This document shows positions 1 to 10,690 of a DNA stretch of 64,000 nt, one piece after another (position 1 is the stretch's first letter; the number at the start of each line of letters is the position of its first letter). Source of the stretch: Dendrolimus kikuchii (Eukaryota > Arthropoda > Insecta > Lepidoptera > Lasiocampidae); assembly GCA_019925095.2 (NCBI GenBank), contig CM034398.1:6587001-6651000 (forward strand). The letters are read 5' to 3'. A model generated the notes under the pieces. The model saw only the letters and a list, made by a program, of their open reading frames with translations, was not told the DNA's origin and did not search any database. The translations under genes and the position numbers were made by a program.

Positions 1-1700
1 CTGAAATTGAATAGTCCAATTCATGAAATCACTAAAGACCGGTTCCTATAGCTTACTATCCATTCGTTTAAGTTTAGAGTGAATCTCCTAAGCACATTAT
101 TATACGCAACCACGCTTTTTTAAGATTTACATTTTTCTATATACAGTACCTTGTTGATAACAATAATAAGCTTTAAACAATGATATTGTTGTCAAAAATA
201 AAGAAACTAGCATGAGTTAAAAAAAATGTTGATGAGGGTAATAATGAGCACAGGCGGTTCATTCGACCTTCAACTTACTATTGGTAGAAAATTGACGTTA
301 TTTTTAATCTCAAATTTTAAGCAGTAATGAGGCAAATTAATGTACATTATGATATAAAAATCGTCGACTAGTGATTTTTTGAATTGGAATATTCAATCGT
401 CGAATTGCACAAAAGTCGGTCATATTGGTTATGACAACATTTATGAAACCTGGTTAGTTACGTCGAAAGATTTACCTGTACATGCTATCAAAAAAGCTAG
501 GCTAAAAATGCTAGCTTCGCATCATAAAGAATCGCAGAACCTGAAAATTACGCATTTTTTTGTATTCAAAGACTTTACCAAAGCCATAAGCCATCATATA
601 GACAAAAAATTCATACACATTACAATTAATTACGAAATACGTGCATTATATCGATAGAAATAATGTTCAATTTTAGCGTGACGACTTACCTACTAATTAT
701 AATAAAAACACAATTACTTTAATTTTGGGATTAATCTGCAAATGTAACATGTATGACATGATCAAAATAATTAATAATTATAAAATCAAATATTACGGCA
801 TTGCTAAAAAATTACGACATTTTGTAATATGTAAGGTATATTCCGAAAAGTTTTTACTTAAGTTTTAGAATAATCTTCAAGTAATAGTGTCAACATAATT
901 GTAGGTTAGTAACTGGCACATAACGAAAGAGCTTTTGTGGCAACTAAAAAAAGCATTGATAGATATTTTCGTAAACACTTGAGATTTTCGACACAAACAC
1001 ATTCGTTTAAAACAATCAATATTCTACAATTATTGTTCACTTTAACGAATAAATAAGCTAATAATATGATTGTTATATATTTTTGGAAAATAAAGCTGAA
1101 CAGTATAATATATAACTTGACGTTCCCGCTAAAAAAAATAAGTTTATGGCTTGGTAGCTCGGTTTTAAAGCCATTCCGCCAAAACTTAAGGGAAGTCTTG
1201 AATAGTGATGTAATAGAGTCCACCCTATTATCAGATCGTGAGTGAGAAAGTGAATGAGATCTTTCTCACGAGGCGTTCAAGAGCGGCGACTCACAAAACA
1301 ACTTTAATTCAACTTTAATGATCTGTTCGCGTGAATGAAATTGATTTGACGACCGTTGGTGTTGCAGACACTATCTCCACTTCTTTACTTATAAGTAGTT
1401 TTATTATAAAGGTGACATGTTTTGTGATGGCGTGAGCAAGACCAATGGCTTCTGATAAAAGCATAATATAAACAGCTAACCATTGTTAAATATTTCGTAA
1501 TTATTATCGTGTTATCTTGAAAATTGAAATTTTAGAAAAGAGTTTTTTAAACCTTCAAGAAAAAAAAAATCTGTCAATTTACAATGTATTCTAAAATACA
1601 TCACGTTATTCGTTTCGATAAAATAATTTTTTGGAAGTTAAAAAACCTCGCATGTAAAATTTTACTTTTCAAGATAACATATTATTGAAGCAAAGAGACG
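1..1700. other. AT-rich stretch, no gene recognised
   Basis: I see no convincing gene here. The first 75 bases and about 240-310 contain pieces resembling the CCGGTT palindromic MITE family (better copies at 49738 and 22414). A 92-codon frame at 379-657 (plus) and a 105-codon frame at 906-1223 (minus) lack recognisable domains, splice context or protein-like composition and are probably chance frames in AT-rich DNA. Confidence 0.5.
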
Positions 1701-1776
1701 ATATATATATTTTTCCACTAAATCTCAAAAAAGGCGATATATTTGTAGGGTAATAAACTATACCAATGTTGGCACC

Positions 1777-1942
1777 CCAATACAACGATTGGCACCCAAT
1801 TATTTAATCCAAGACATTAAGAAATCTTAATATTTTTTATTTTCTAGCCATGTAATGATAATAAAAATAATATTTTATGGCTACAAAATAAAAAAATATT
1901 AAGATTTCTCAATATCTTGTATACATTGATAGGGTGCCAATC
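1777..1942. mobile_element. Palindromic MITE, hairpin with ~65-bp arms
   Basis: The left arm (about 1777-1851) starts GATTGGCACCC and ends in TAGCCAT. The right arm (about 1877-1942) is its imperfect reverse complement, ending GGGTGCCAATC. The loop is about 25 nt. No coding potential. The structure fits a foldback or MITE-type non-autonomous DNA transposon; the superfamily cannot be named because no clear target-site duplication was found. Confidence 0.7.
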
Positions 1943-2054
1943 AGAGACCGAGTGTGCCTAGAATGGCACAGTTTAGCCTACTAAGGTTTTTGGATAAAAA
2001 CCACACATTGGCATTGGATGTAAATCTTTCGGTATGGCTGTACTAATGTACTGT

Positions 2055-2385
2055 AACCTTAAGCTGCGTACTCATCTGCGAGCTATGACTGTAACCGAGC
2101 GGATAGAGTAATGTGCAAGCCGAAAATGATCTCTCGCGACGATCAACGAGCCGCCTTTGGTCACGTACCCATCTGCGAGCCGTAACCGTAGGTAACCGAA
2201 TGGATACAGTAACGAGGTTCTAGTGTGTACGTGGGTAGCGAGGTGCCTTTGATGGCGCTGACTGCGGCCCTTAATTCGCGGCAAAAACCGACAATTGGCG
2301 TTGCGCTCGAGAGCCACGCTATGATTTTTGTTTCAGTAACGTGCAACGGTTACGCCTACAAAAGTGAATACGTGACTATTGTCGG
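2055..2385. repeat. GC-rich unclassified repeat
   Basis: A markedly GC-richer block in AT-rich DNA. Near its start CATCTGCGAGC occurs twice (about 2068 and 2170), each followed by GTAACC-like motifs. Its right end (ATGATTTTTGTTTCAGTAAC...GGTTACGCC) resembles a short related piece at 3130-3215. Probably a non-autonomous mobile element; short frames inside it do not look like genes. Confidence 0.4.
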
Positions 2386-2928
2386 CTCGTAGCGAGCGCG
2401 CCGCGTTTCGCTCGCGATGCTCCCGCGAGCCAGTTTTAAGCGAGTTTACGATTTCTAAAGGCGTACATTCGATATATTATCTAGAATGACTTTTGAAAAT
2501 TGCTTTATTATATTTTAATTTTCGTATCGTTATATATAAGGCGCCGATGACACAGGCCTTGCGAACATTGAACAAAATATGTCAACAAATTGACATTTTT
2601 ATCTGTACTGTGACTGAATTCACAAGGACTGCCTATTATATTATATGTTATGACGACTGAATTTGTATATATATATCTATAGTGTATACTATATGTACCA
2701 CGCTATCGTATTGGTGGCAACTGTAATGAAAGCGATGTTTGTAAGCTAATAAATAAATAAATAAACATTATTTCTGCAGTAGCACTGACGAAAAAACGGT
2801 TTAAGTACTATTTCTTTTTCGTATTCTATTGTAGTTCACTGAAGAAAATTAATATTCTGTTTTACTTATTTTTGCACGTCCTTGCTCTAGTCATTCTAAT
2901 TAATTGACCAACCTGTGGATAGCACGTA

Positions 2929-2931
<3 letters not shown>

Positions 2932-2987
<56 letters not shown>
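2932..2987. repeat. (AT)28 microsatellite
   Basis: An uninterrupted run of 28 TA/AT dinucleotides. Confidence 0.95.
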
Positions 2988-2993
<6 letters not shown>

Positions 2994-3129
2994 CATGAAG
3001 TAATATGTTAATTTTCTTATAATATTAACAATGATAAGTTTACATCAAGGAGAAATATAGAGTGAATAAAAACAAAAGAAGTACGACAATATCAAATAAT
3101 ATAAAGTAAACTATCTAAAGAGATTGATT

Positions 3130-3215
3130 CCAACAACGCCCATATTATGATTTTTGGTTACAGTAACTGCAGTTGTTATGGTTACGGCTTGCAGATTGCA
3201 GGTGAGTACGCCGCT
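3130..3215 (-). repeat. Fragment related to the 2055-2385 repeat
   Basis: Contains ATGATTTTTGGTTACAGTAAC and GGTTACGGCTTGCAGATTGC, which match the ends of the repeat at 2055-2385. The reverse complement begins GGCGTACTCACCTGC. Confidence 0.35.
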
Positions 3216-3611
3216 TTACAAATTACAGTTAGATTATTAAAATACATGATAAACTTATAAACACATTTATTCGTAAGTATGTTGTTATTAAGGATTATAT
3301 TATCAAGAATTTTACAATTATTAAGGTGTCGTAAATCTTCATATTCCATGAACTGCTTAAAGCTGTAGAGAAGTATAAAAGGTGTCCTCGATTAGCCACT
3401 AGATTAGCAATAAACAAATATAGACAATAGAGATAATACTAGACAGTTTTACAGATGGATGCACGCACATAATGATATTATAACGGTTCTGTTTTAGCTA
3501 TGAAACCCTAAAAAACAAAAAAGTTACACAACTTCCTAAATTTACCTGAAATAGTATGGTAAGTGGGATACAATATCTACAAAGAACAATGCCAGTTGTT
3601 TCTTTACATTA

Positions 3612-3842
3612 CATATATACATACAAAACTTCACGCCAGTTCCCTTGCGGGGTAGGCACGAACAACAGAGTGCTATTTAGGCTTATTCTTACACACCTCA
3701 CTTGCCTCTTTGACATTCATAACTCTTGTCATGCAAGCTCGTCTGTTCTTAAGGCTTCTGACATCACCTTCTGCTAGTACACGATCAATTTGATCATGGA
3801 AGGTGTGTCGTGGCCTTCCACGACTTCTGCATCCATCCACTT
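3612..3842 (-). pseudogene. RTE-like LINE 3' end, 5'-truncated, with TSD
   Basis: Read on the minus strand this 231-bp piece is the last part of the same LINE ORF as at 6970-8205 (the segment ending in the residues YPARELA), followed by the short-repeat tail. It is flanked on both sides by TTTCTTTACATTA (3599-3611 and 3843-3855), a perfect 13-bp target-site duplication, so both ends are defined. This is a classic 5'-truncated target-primed insertion and encodes nothing functional. Confidence 0.85.
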
Positions 3843-4100
3843 TTTCTTTACATTATATGCACATTATGTCAGTTACTTTCAATAAATAACATATTTGTAA
3901 TTAAAATGTATGCAAGTTGAAATATGTATGATAACATGACAGGCTTCAGTCAAACTATTGAATGTCGTTAAATACATTTACTTTGGTATTGACTACCATT
4001 TACAAAATATTATAAAGGATTTAAGAAACTTTCATTCTTTACAATAACTCATAATAATTTTGTTGATAGGATGACTTTTGTGTAAAGGAAAGTTGTGTAA

Positions 4101-4244
4101 AGGCCGGTTGATTTGACTATCCTTTAAAATTTGACATAAGCTCCATCGGGAAATTTTTGACAAGTATTTAATCTCAAACATTTACCGATGCTAGGGCAAG
4201 AGAATGAATAAATTAATAGTAATATATAGAAACTGGCCATAAGT
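4101..4244. mobile_element. Palindromic MITE of the CCGGTT family, diverged
   Basis: Left end GGCCGGTTGATTT and right end TATATAGAAACTGGCC are imperfect inverted repeats. The interior carries the GGCAAG...GAATGAATA motif shared with the copies at 22414-22790 and 49738-49853. Confidence 0.5.
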
Positions 4245-4325
4245 AATCTACCGGCTCGCCTGTTATTTAGTAAAAACTTGGTGGTAGAGTTATACTAAAA
4301 GCATTATCTTACCATTTTATTCGTG

Positions 4326-4515
4326 CAGGAACGGAGAAAGAATACAATTTCCTGCGTTGGGGCGGCATTAGTGACCAGGTTCCTGACTCACTTAAGAGAG
4401 CAGCAGCGCATTTGTAGCAACTTTGGTGTTGCAAATGTCCATAGACGATGGTAACCGTTTTCCATCCAGTGGGCCGTCTGCCTGTCTGCTGAACTCCTGC
4501 AATAAAAATAAAAAA
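4326..4515 (+). mobile_element. A-tailed SINE, internally deleted copy
   Basis: Starts GTGCAGGAACGGAGAAAGAA and ends CTCCTGCAATAAAA plus an A-rich tail, the same ends as the fuller copies at 6621, 16651 and 42531. About 130 bp of the body, from the GGCGACTAAAC region to the GTTCCGG region, is missing. The A-rich 3' tail points to retroposition. It lies just upstream of the mariner remnant at 4594. Confidence 0.75.
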
Positions 4516-4593
4516 AATACCATGCTCTCATAGACTATCGGTGTGACATGATTTAACCTTTGGGCTAAACGTGTTTTGAGTTTCAATAGTATA

Positions 4594-5139
4594 CTTAGTC
4601 TGGCCATAAATACTGTTACAATTAAAAAGAAACAAAATATTACATTCATTGTGATTTCTCATTTTGGCGCCAATACATTGTACAACTTTTTGCGATATTA
4701 AAATGGAGTGGGGCGATAAAGAGAACCGAATCGCTGTGATTGCATTACACAAAGTAGGTATAGACCAATTTTTAAAACTCTCCATACGCTTGGTATTAGT
4801 TAAATGTTTGTGTACCGGGCTATTAATAGGTACAATGAGGCCTCCTCTATTTGGACAGAAAAAGATCTGGCCGTCCACGTAGTGTTCATACGAAAAAGGT
4901 GGTCAAAGCAGTAAGAAAAAGAATTCGAAGAAATCCTGTCCGAAAGAGTGCGTGCTTTTATTGATAACTGGCCTCAACGTTTAAAGGACTGAAAGCAAAT
5001 GGAGACCACTTCAAATAAGCTTTTTATATTTTAAATTGTATTATATTTATGTATTAAACTAACACACCGTAAAACTTATAAATATTATTTGCAACAGAAA
5101 AAAAAATTTCTTTGTTACAATATTTATGGCAAGACTAGG
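4594..5139 (+). mobile_element. mariner-family transposon, internally deleted, complete ends
   Basis: Terminal inverted repeats of about 27 bp begin CTTAGTCTGGCC at the left and, on the other strand, CCTAGTCTTGCC at the right, with four mismatches. TA dinucleotides at 4592-4593 and 5140-5141 are the expected target duplication of the Tc1/mariner (IS630) superfamily. The interior holds a broken transposase (4703-5018). At 546 bp it is less than half the size of an intact mariner (about 1.3 kb), so it is a non-autonomous deletion derivative. Confidence 0.85.
4703..5018 (+). pseudogene. mariner transposase, N- and C-terminal remnants joined
   Basis: The frame opens with MEWGDKENRIAVIALHKVGI, the start of a helix-turn-helix DNA-binding domain. 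Frameshifts then move the readable sequence to other frames: a MFVYRAINRYNEASSI stretch preceded by an in-frame stop, then RSGRPRSVHTKKVVKAVRKR, the GRPR-type linker between the two HTH subdomains. Near 4947 the sequence jumps directly to the extreme C-terminus (IDNWPQRLKD...NGDHF) and a stop at 5016-5018. The whole DDD/DDE catalytic core lies in the deleted middle, so no transposase activity is possible. The assignment rests on my recognition of mariner transposase motifs plus the matching TIRs and TA duplication. Confidence 0.8.
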
Positions 5140-5261
5140 TATCTACTTCCCTATCCACTCTATCCTATTCTACCTGCCTTACCGCTGTATCTTATCCCGG
5201 GACGTATGGTTATAGGGTGCATTTATTTATTATGAACAGATCCGAACTTTTTTATTATAGA

Positions 5262-5870
5262 TTAGAAGATGGCGGGAGCGAATCAAAGCGGGGCTCCCGT
5301 TTTATAACCACCCAAAATTCACTTTACATCTCAAAAATGGTAAACCGCATCCCTCATCCCCTTCATCCGATCCCTCCTTTTTTATGAGGTGCAATCCGTC
5401 ATGGACACCCTATTCTTCGGGGACTACGGTAGGGTAGTGTTGGCCTCTCGATGACATGCTTGGACCTACCAACTAAACCACCTCTTTGTTCCATCTTGTC
5501 GCCGTGTGTCAGGGCCTCGGGAGCCAAAGACATCCGATGGCCCCGACGGCGGGGGCTCTTATAGAGCCCTCCTTCCAGCGAAAAAAAAAAACAATTTCAC
5601 GCGCGTGCGGAAATCCCCTCACAGCGCCATCTCTCGACCGCTATTTGAATGTTAAGTACGTACCCCCGAATCTTATCGTTCAAGTCCGCTGTTAGGGCGG
5701 GAGGGACCGGTGATAGTCCCTTTTTCGGCGCCCTGATCTACAGCGGCGGATCGAAGTCACGGGTGCTGAATTGTCCCGTTCTCTTTCCGCCGCATCCCAG
5801 GCCTCCTATTCCATCCTAAAGCATGGCACTGCCCTGGCTTCCCCCCTAGTGTTGCAAGCATCTATAAGCG
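5262..5870. repeat. GC-rich retroelement-like remnant
   Basis: A block clearly richer in G+C than its surroundings, including GGCGGGGGCTCTTATAGAGC and a run of A at about 5581-5591. A 69-codon frame at 5486-5695 crosses it but has no recognisable domain. Probably a decayed 5' region of a non-LTR element; I could not identify the family. Confidence 0.35.
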
Positions 5871-5935
5871 ATAGTAACTACTTTACATTAGGTGGCTCTT
5901 GGTCTGTTTGCCAGCTTCCAAATAAAACATAAATA
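5848..5935 (+). repeat. LINE/SINE 3'-tail fragment, diverged
   Basis: CCTAGTGTTGCAAGC, GCGATAGTAACTACTTT and GTCTGTTTGCC in this order match, with divergence, the 3' end shared by the A-tailed SINEs and the LINE fragments at 14762 and 44876. Confidence 0.45.
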
Positions 5936-6083
5936 GCCAATAAGTGTTTGCTAATAAACATGATCTTAGTATTTACTCCATTTTATTTAATTTTATACAA
6001 CTAACAGCCCCTTATATCTAAATAATATATGAAACTTCTAAAAATAAAACTAAATTTTCGCCATTAGTACACATATATAAAAC

Positions 6084-6362
6084 TACGTTTGACGGTTTTA
6101 AGCGCGACATTTTTATTGATTTTTATTTCGACACTTCGGCTACTTTTCAGTAGCCATGATCACGGAAGACAAAGATTTCGAGTGTCAATGAGTATTATGG
6201 TTAAATTAAAATGAACAAGTCGGGAGTAAACTAAATGATGACTAAGATTACTCATTGACACTTGATATCTTTGTCTTTCGTTATCACGGCTACTGAAAAG
6301 TGACCGAAATGTCGAAATAAAATCCTATAAAATGTCCTGCTTAAAACCGTTAAAACGCAATC
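6084..6362. mobile_element. MITE with ~110-bp terminal inverted repeats
   Basis: The left arm reads GACGGTTTTAAGCGCGACAT, then TTTCGACACTTCGG, CTTTTCAGTAGCC and GAGTGTCAATGAGTA. The right arm carries the same modules as reverse complement (TACTCATTGACACTT, GGCTACTGAAAAG, CCGAAATGTCGAAAT, TTAAAACCGTTAAAACG). The loop at about 6196-6240 is unpaired. No ORF. A non-autonomous DNA transposon of uncertain superfamily. Confidence 0.75.
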
Positions 6363-6620
6363 TTAAATAAATGTGGCCTTGATGAATATTAGGTTAGTAT
6401 GTCTTTTCTTTGATTTTTACAATGCTACTGTACAAAAGTATAGTATGCATGGCCCCAAAAATATATATTAAACTTCCAAAAGACCTGAAAGCTCTGAAAA
6501 CTAATTTATTTAAATCAAAACTATAAAAAATACTAAGAAAAAAAGTTACTATAGTGTAACGGAGTTCCTTAATGATTAGTTTTAAAAATAGGTGATAAGA
6601 TAGAATGTAAGTGTTTAAAT

Positions 6621-6943
6621 TTTATCCGTGCAGGAACGGAGAAAGAATACAATTTCCTGCGGCCGGGTGGCCTGTCGTAAGAGGCGACTAAACAACCCAC
6701 AGCCAGGTGGTAGGGCATTTGCCCGACTGGATGGCTACCACTCCTGGCCTTAAATATGTCGCCATAACAACCTTGAGTTGTGTTCCGGCATTAGTAACCA
6801 GGTTCCAGTCTCCCTTAAGAGAGCAGCAGCGCATTTGTAGCACCTCTGGTGGTGCAAATGTCCATAGGCGATGGTAACCGCTTTCCATCAAGTGGGCCAT
6901 CTGCCTGTTTGCTGAACTCCTGCAATAAAAAAATTAAAAAAAT
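6621..6943 (+). mobile_element. A-tailed SINE, full-length copy
   Basis: Begins TTTATCCGTGCAGGAACGG and continues through GGCCGGGTGGCCTGTCGTAA, GGCGACTAAACAACCCAC, ACTGGATGGCTACCAC, GTGTTCCGGCATTAGTAACC and GGCGATGGTAACCGCTTTCC to CTCCTGCAATAAAAA. GGTTCCAGTC is close to a pol III B box, but no convincing A box was seen. The last ~90 nt resemble LINE 3' UTRs in this window. The truncated RTE-like LINE at 6970 lies directly after its A-rich tail. Short frames across the SINE are not genes. Confidence 0.75.
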
Positions 6944-6969
6944 ATTTATAATATTTGTACCATACTATC

Positions 6970-8205
6970 AAGGTGGCTTCAGAAATGGAACGGGATGTGT
7001 ATATATGGATCAAGTTTTCTCTCTCCGCAATATCGTAGAGAAGCAACTGGCTATGGGTCGGAAGGTTTTCTGCGGTTTTGTGGATCTAGAGAAAGCATTT
7101 GACAGGGTTGTGCGGAAGGACCTCTGGGACATATTGCCCAGATATGGGATTAATGGCCAATTGATGCGTGCTGTGCAGTCCACTTACGAGGACTGTATGG
7201 CATGCGTGCGGGTGGATGGCAGCCTGTCGCCCTGGTTTGACGTCAATATTGGCGTCCGGCAGGGCTGCGTGCTGTCGGCTCTGCTGTTCATCCTATACCT
7301 GGACGATTGTCTCCAGAGAATAAGATTGATGGATGTTGGGGTGCGGATGAGTGATCTAGTTGTGAGCACCTTGCTTTATGCGGATGATGCCGTGCTTTTA
7401 GCCGAATCGCCATCAGAACTGCAAACACTAGTCACAATGATGAAAGATGACTGTCAGGCGAGAGGCTTACATTTGAATGCGAAGAAAACAAAGGTTATGG
7501 TGTTTGAAAGAGAAGAAACCAGAACGAATGCAAAGATAATGGTCGATGATGTTATGCTGGAGCAAGTGAATGAGTTTGTATATCTTGGATGTGCTTTTAG
7601 CAGGGATGGAAGGTACACCGCTGATATAGAAAGAAGAGTGAATTTAGAATAGTTTGAATGGAGCGTTAGGTAAACTTCTAGGCGCTAAGAACGTCACCCA
7701 GAAGGCCCAGCTCGCCGTACACAACGCGGTGCTGGTACCTACGCTCACGTATGGAAGCGAGAGTTGGGTATGGAAGAAAGAGCATGAAAGTAGAGTAAAC
7801 GCGGTCGAGATGCGAGCACTGCGCAAAATCAGCGGAGTGACGCTCGCGGACCGCGTTCGTAATACCGAAGTAAGAAAGAGAGTTGGTCTGAAAGAGAGTG
7901 TCGGGGTGAAGGTAAGGAAAGGAATGCTCCGGTGGTTCGGGCATGTGGAAAAAATGCACGATGAAAGAATGAATAAACAGATATACAATGCAAAACTGGA
8001 TGGATGCAGAAGTCGTGGAAGGCCACGACACACCTTCCATGATCAAATTGATCGTGTACTAGCAGAAGGTGATGTCAGGAGCCTTAAGAACAGACGAGCG
8101 TGCATGACAAGAGTTATGAATGTCAAAGAAGCAAGTGAGGTGTGTAAGAATAAGCCTAAATGGCGCTCTGTTGTTCGTGCCTACCCCGCAAGGGAACTGG
8201 CGTGA
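6970..8205 (+). pseudogene. LINE reverse transcriptase, frameshifted
   Basis: The first segment (to the stop at 7650-7652) covers most of an RT domain: a GGFRNGTGC-like block, FVDLEKAFD (motif A, around 7077-7103), GVRQGCVLSALLF (motif B) and LLYADDAVLL (motif C, YADD at 7377-7388). About 2 nt appear to be missing near 7638, creating a stop; the frame resumes at 7654 as NGALGKLLGAKN and runs to 8205. The second segment holds the thumb and C-terminal part: YGSESWVW, then MLRWFGHVEKMHDERM, GCRSRGRPRHTF and the end YPARELA. An insertion also seems to split the GC.DQVF motif. The missing endonuclease and broken frame make it inactive. Frames on the opposite strand are shadows. Confidence 0.85.
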
Positions 8206-8230
8206 AGTTATGTATGTATGTATGTATGTA
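6970..8230 (+). mobile_element. RTE-like non-LTR retrotransposon, 5'-truncated
   Basis: The largest LINE copy in the window. It begins inside the reverse transcriptase domain, so the endonuclease and any 5' UTR are lost. It ends just after the ORF stop with a TATG repeat tail (about 8207-8230). Three further 3' fragments of the same family lie on the minus strand at 3612-3842, 23659-24176 and 51262-51417. The clade name RTE is inferred from the C-terminal motifs and the repeat tail. Confidence 0.8.
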
Positions 8231-8435
8231 TCATAAGAAAGATGTGAATTGAAATTGTGTATTGTTTAGTATACGTATATTTATATATATAATATTACTA
8301 TGCTTTATGTATTTAGTTATGTGTATATAAATCTATATGTATATTTATATAATAATATTAATATATAATATGTAACATTTTTAAAAATATTGTGCAACAA
8401 AACCCTGCCCTATCTTTTGTGCCATATTTCTGTCT

Positions 8436-8548
8436 CTATCCCAAGGTTGTCTGGAAGAGATCGCTGTCAGCGATAAGACCGCCATTTGTATCTAATTCTG
8501 TTTTTGTGTCTTGTTTCATTAATTTTATCGTACAATAAAGTATATTCT
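8436..8548 (+). mobile_element. CR1/Jockey-like LINE 3' UTR fragment
   Basis: Contains GGTTGTCTGGAAGAGATCGC, a small hairpin (ATCGCTGTCAGCGAT), AAGACCGCC, a T-rich stretch and CAATAAAGTATATTC. This is the 3' UTR module linked to RT C-termini at 28500-29037 and 46017-46540. Confidence 0.7.
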
Positions 8549-8559
8549 ATTCTATTTTC

Positions 8560-9290
8560 TTACATTTAAAGTTATACATAATTGTAACATTGAAACAGTA
8601 GTAATAATAATTTAAACTAAATAAATATTGAAGTAAGAATAGTATATATAAGTTTCAAAAAATTGTACGCCGAACCGCAAAAAACATGTGATCATTATTA
8701 AAATAACAACACCTATTTGTATAGCTGCCATGTTTTTGGCAATAAATCATTTGATTTCATTTACTTATACTATCATTTAGGGTTAGCAAAGTAGGTATAT
8801 CGAAGAATTATTCATAGAAAATCGCACAATTCAACATTTTCATCGAAACTGCTATTATGATGAATTACATCAATTACTAGTACACCTGGTGGTTCAATTT
8901 AACACCCCAGGCAGATATTTCAGTGCGTTGACGCTTCAAAAGCGCAGCTCATTAACTAATATACTTATATAAACGAGCATTCAGGTAATGGTTAGTAAAA
9001 AGAAACATTATAGAAACAACTCAATCTTAACTAGGGTTACCAAGTGAATAGATTACTGGATTTTTCAAATCAATTACATATTCTTGAAATGTGTAACATT
9101 AATTATTTACATGAATACTTTTTTATATTTTATTTTATTTTGTTAATTTATATATATTATGAATGAAAGAATGATACGAACAGAGTGGTTTAATCAGTAG
9201 AACTTATGCGTCTTATAATTTTATGCATTTTTAGGAGAGGCAGATGCAGAATGGCTGTACTCTCTCTTTACCTTTTCCCAATTATTTGGG
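8560..9290. other. AT-rich stretch, nothing recognised
   Basis: No coding region, repeat family or structural signal that I can support. Confidence 0.4.
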
Positions 9291-9297
9291 TCGGCAT

Positions 9298-9336
9298 TTT
9301 TTTATTGCAGGAGTTCAGTAGACAGGCATAATCTGA
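9298..9336 (-). mobile_element. A-tailed SINE, extreme 3' fragment
   Basis: TTTTTTATTGCAGGAGTTCA followed by GTAGACAGGC is the reverse complement of the SINE 3' terminus; the remainder of the element is absent. Confidence 0.6.
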
Positions 9337-9934
9337 TTTTCCTTCCATACTTCTTTCTTCTATGCTCTCTGTAACACCATAAATCATCATGTCATTCTTC
9401 ACATTTCTTTCCTTCAGTGACTGTACTATTATAATATTATTAATATATTTTATACTTTGCTTGTGTGTTGTTGTGCTAAAATACATATAAGCACTGGAAG
9501 CTAGGTGCAAGAGGTTCAAACAATAATGTCTAAAAATAAATTATGGATAGGTATAGAAAAAAACATAATATTAGATAAACAAAGAAAGGTATTCCCAGAC
9601 TGATTTTAAGAGAGAACGTTTCCAAGCTGATCGCGTGGCCTAGTTGGACCACTACGACCTCTGGGTCATCGGTAAGAGTTAAAAGAAGAATCAGGAAGAC
9701 ATGAATAAGTAATGCTTATTTATTGCCAAAGCAGAAGGTAACAGTAACAACTACTTAATCTCTTGTAGTGAAAAAACTGAAGTCGCTTTTAGAACAGATA
9801 GAATTTCAAAATTTGTCAGAATGGCTTTTCCCCTTGGTTAGTGATGTGACGCGCAACAATTGTTGTGAAAATCGTGCCGTCACGTCAAGTCAGCTTCTTG
9901 TTTTTTGTGAATGTAAATGTTGTCCTAGTATTTA

Positions 9935-10163
9935 CGGCTTCTGTGGTTGAGCGGGCTAAGCCTTTGCCGGCCTACCTCACTGCAAACGCAGAGGCTCCGG
10001 CTTCGATTCCTAGTATGGTAAATTTCGGAAACGTATTTTCGCTATTATTTACTATGGTTTGGGTGTCTGGGATCGGCCCCAGAGTAGTCCGTTGTATATT
10101 ACCCATAACACAAGCATTACTTGCTTAATTTGGGGATATACAATATGTGTCTTTGTCTGCTGA
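9935..10163 (+). mobile_element. tRNA-derived SINE (Ser/Leu-like head)
   Basis: TGTGGTTGAGCGGGCTAAGC resembles a class II tRNA D-arm with pol III A box, and GGCTTCGATTCC at 9999-10010 is a near-perfect B box. The tRNA-unrelated body includes GGTAAATTTCGGAAACG, GTGTCTGGGATCGG and AGTCCGTTGTATATTACCC, and ends AATTTGGGGATATACAATAT. Related copies are at 32650-32855 and 33400-33574. It is not a functional tRNA gene: the 3' acceptor stem is absent and the sequence is fused to the body. Confidence 0.8.
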
Positions 10164-10499
10164 TTATTTTTTATTTTAGCAATTTTAACCTGATAACATT
10201 TATGGCAGGTGGCAAGCGGGGTAATTAGGTGTATGCCGCACTGAAGCAAGCGTCAAGTGATTAAAAAGGCATTAAAGGGTATATTGGTAGACGTTAATTA
10301 TATTCCAAAGGATGAAAATAAAGTTGCTGTATCCATGTTTCTCAGGATCCATTTAGATCTTCTATATCTATCATATATACTATATAGATAATAAGTAGGT
10401 AAAATAAGTCTGTGAACATAGGCAAACTGCGTTTGAGTTTAAATTAAACTAAAACATTTAATCTTAAATACTATTATTACTATTAATGTTCTATTAATC

Positions 10500-10690
10500 A
10501 TTTAAAAAGTAAGTAGCGGAATGAGGGATAACGTCGCCGCTCCCTTGTTTTTAGTCCGATTTCGTCCGGACTTGGACCGTCGTGTTGCCCGTCAGCTTCA
10601 CCACCCCACCGGGGGGAGGGGGGGGAGGCTGGGTTCATCCAAAAAAATTTTCGGCTGTTTAACGGGCCTGTCATTTTTGTAAAATATCTC
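10500..10690. repeat. GC-rich retroelement-like remnant
   Basis: A short GC-rich patch with CACCCCACCGGGGGGAGG and a G run at about 10611-10627. The reading frames in it are not recognisable. Probably transposon-derived by composition only. Confidence 0.25.

Noticed and set aside
906..1223. 105-codon minus frame, Leu/Ile/Phe rich
   Set aside because: AT-driven composition, no domain and no conservation evidence.
9935..10010. Possible functional tRNA gene with good A and B boxes
   Set aside because: No acceptor stem pairing, fused to a repeated body and present in three copies; it is a SINE head.
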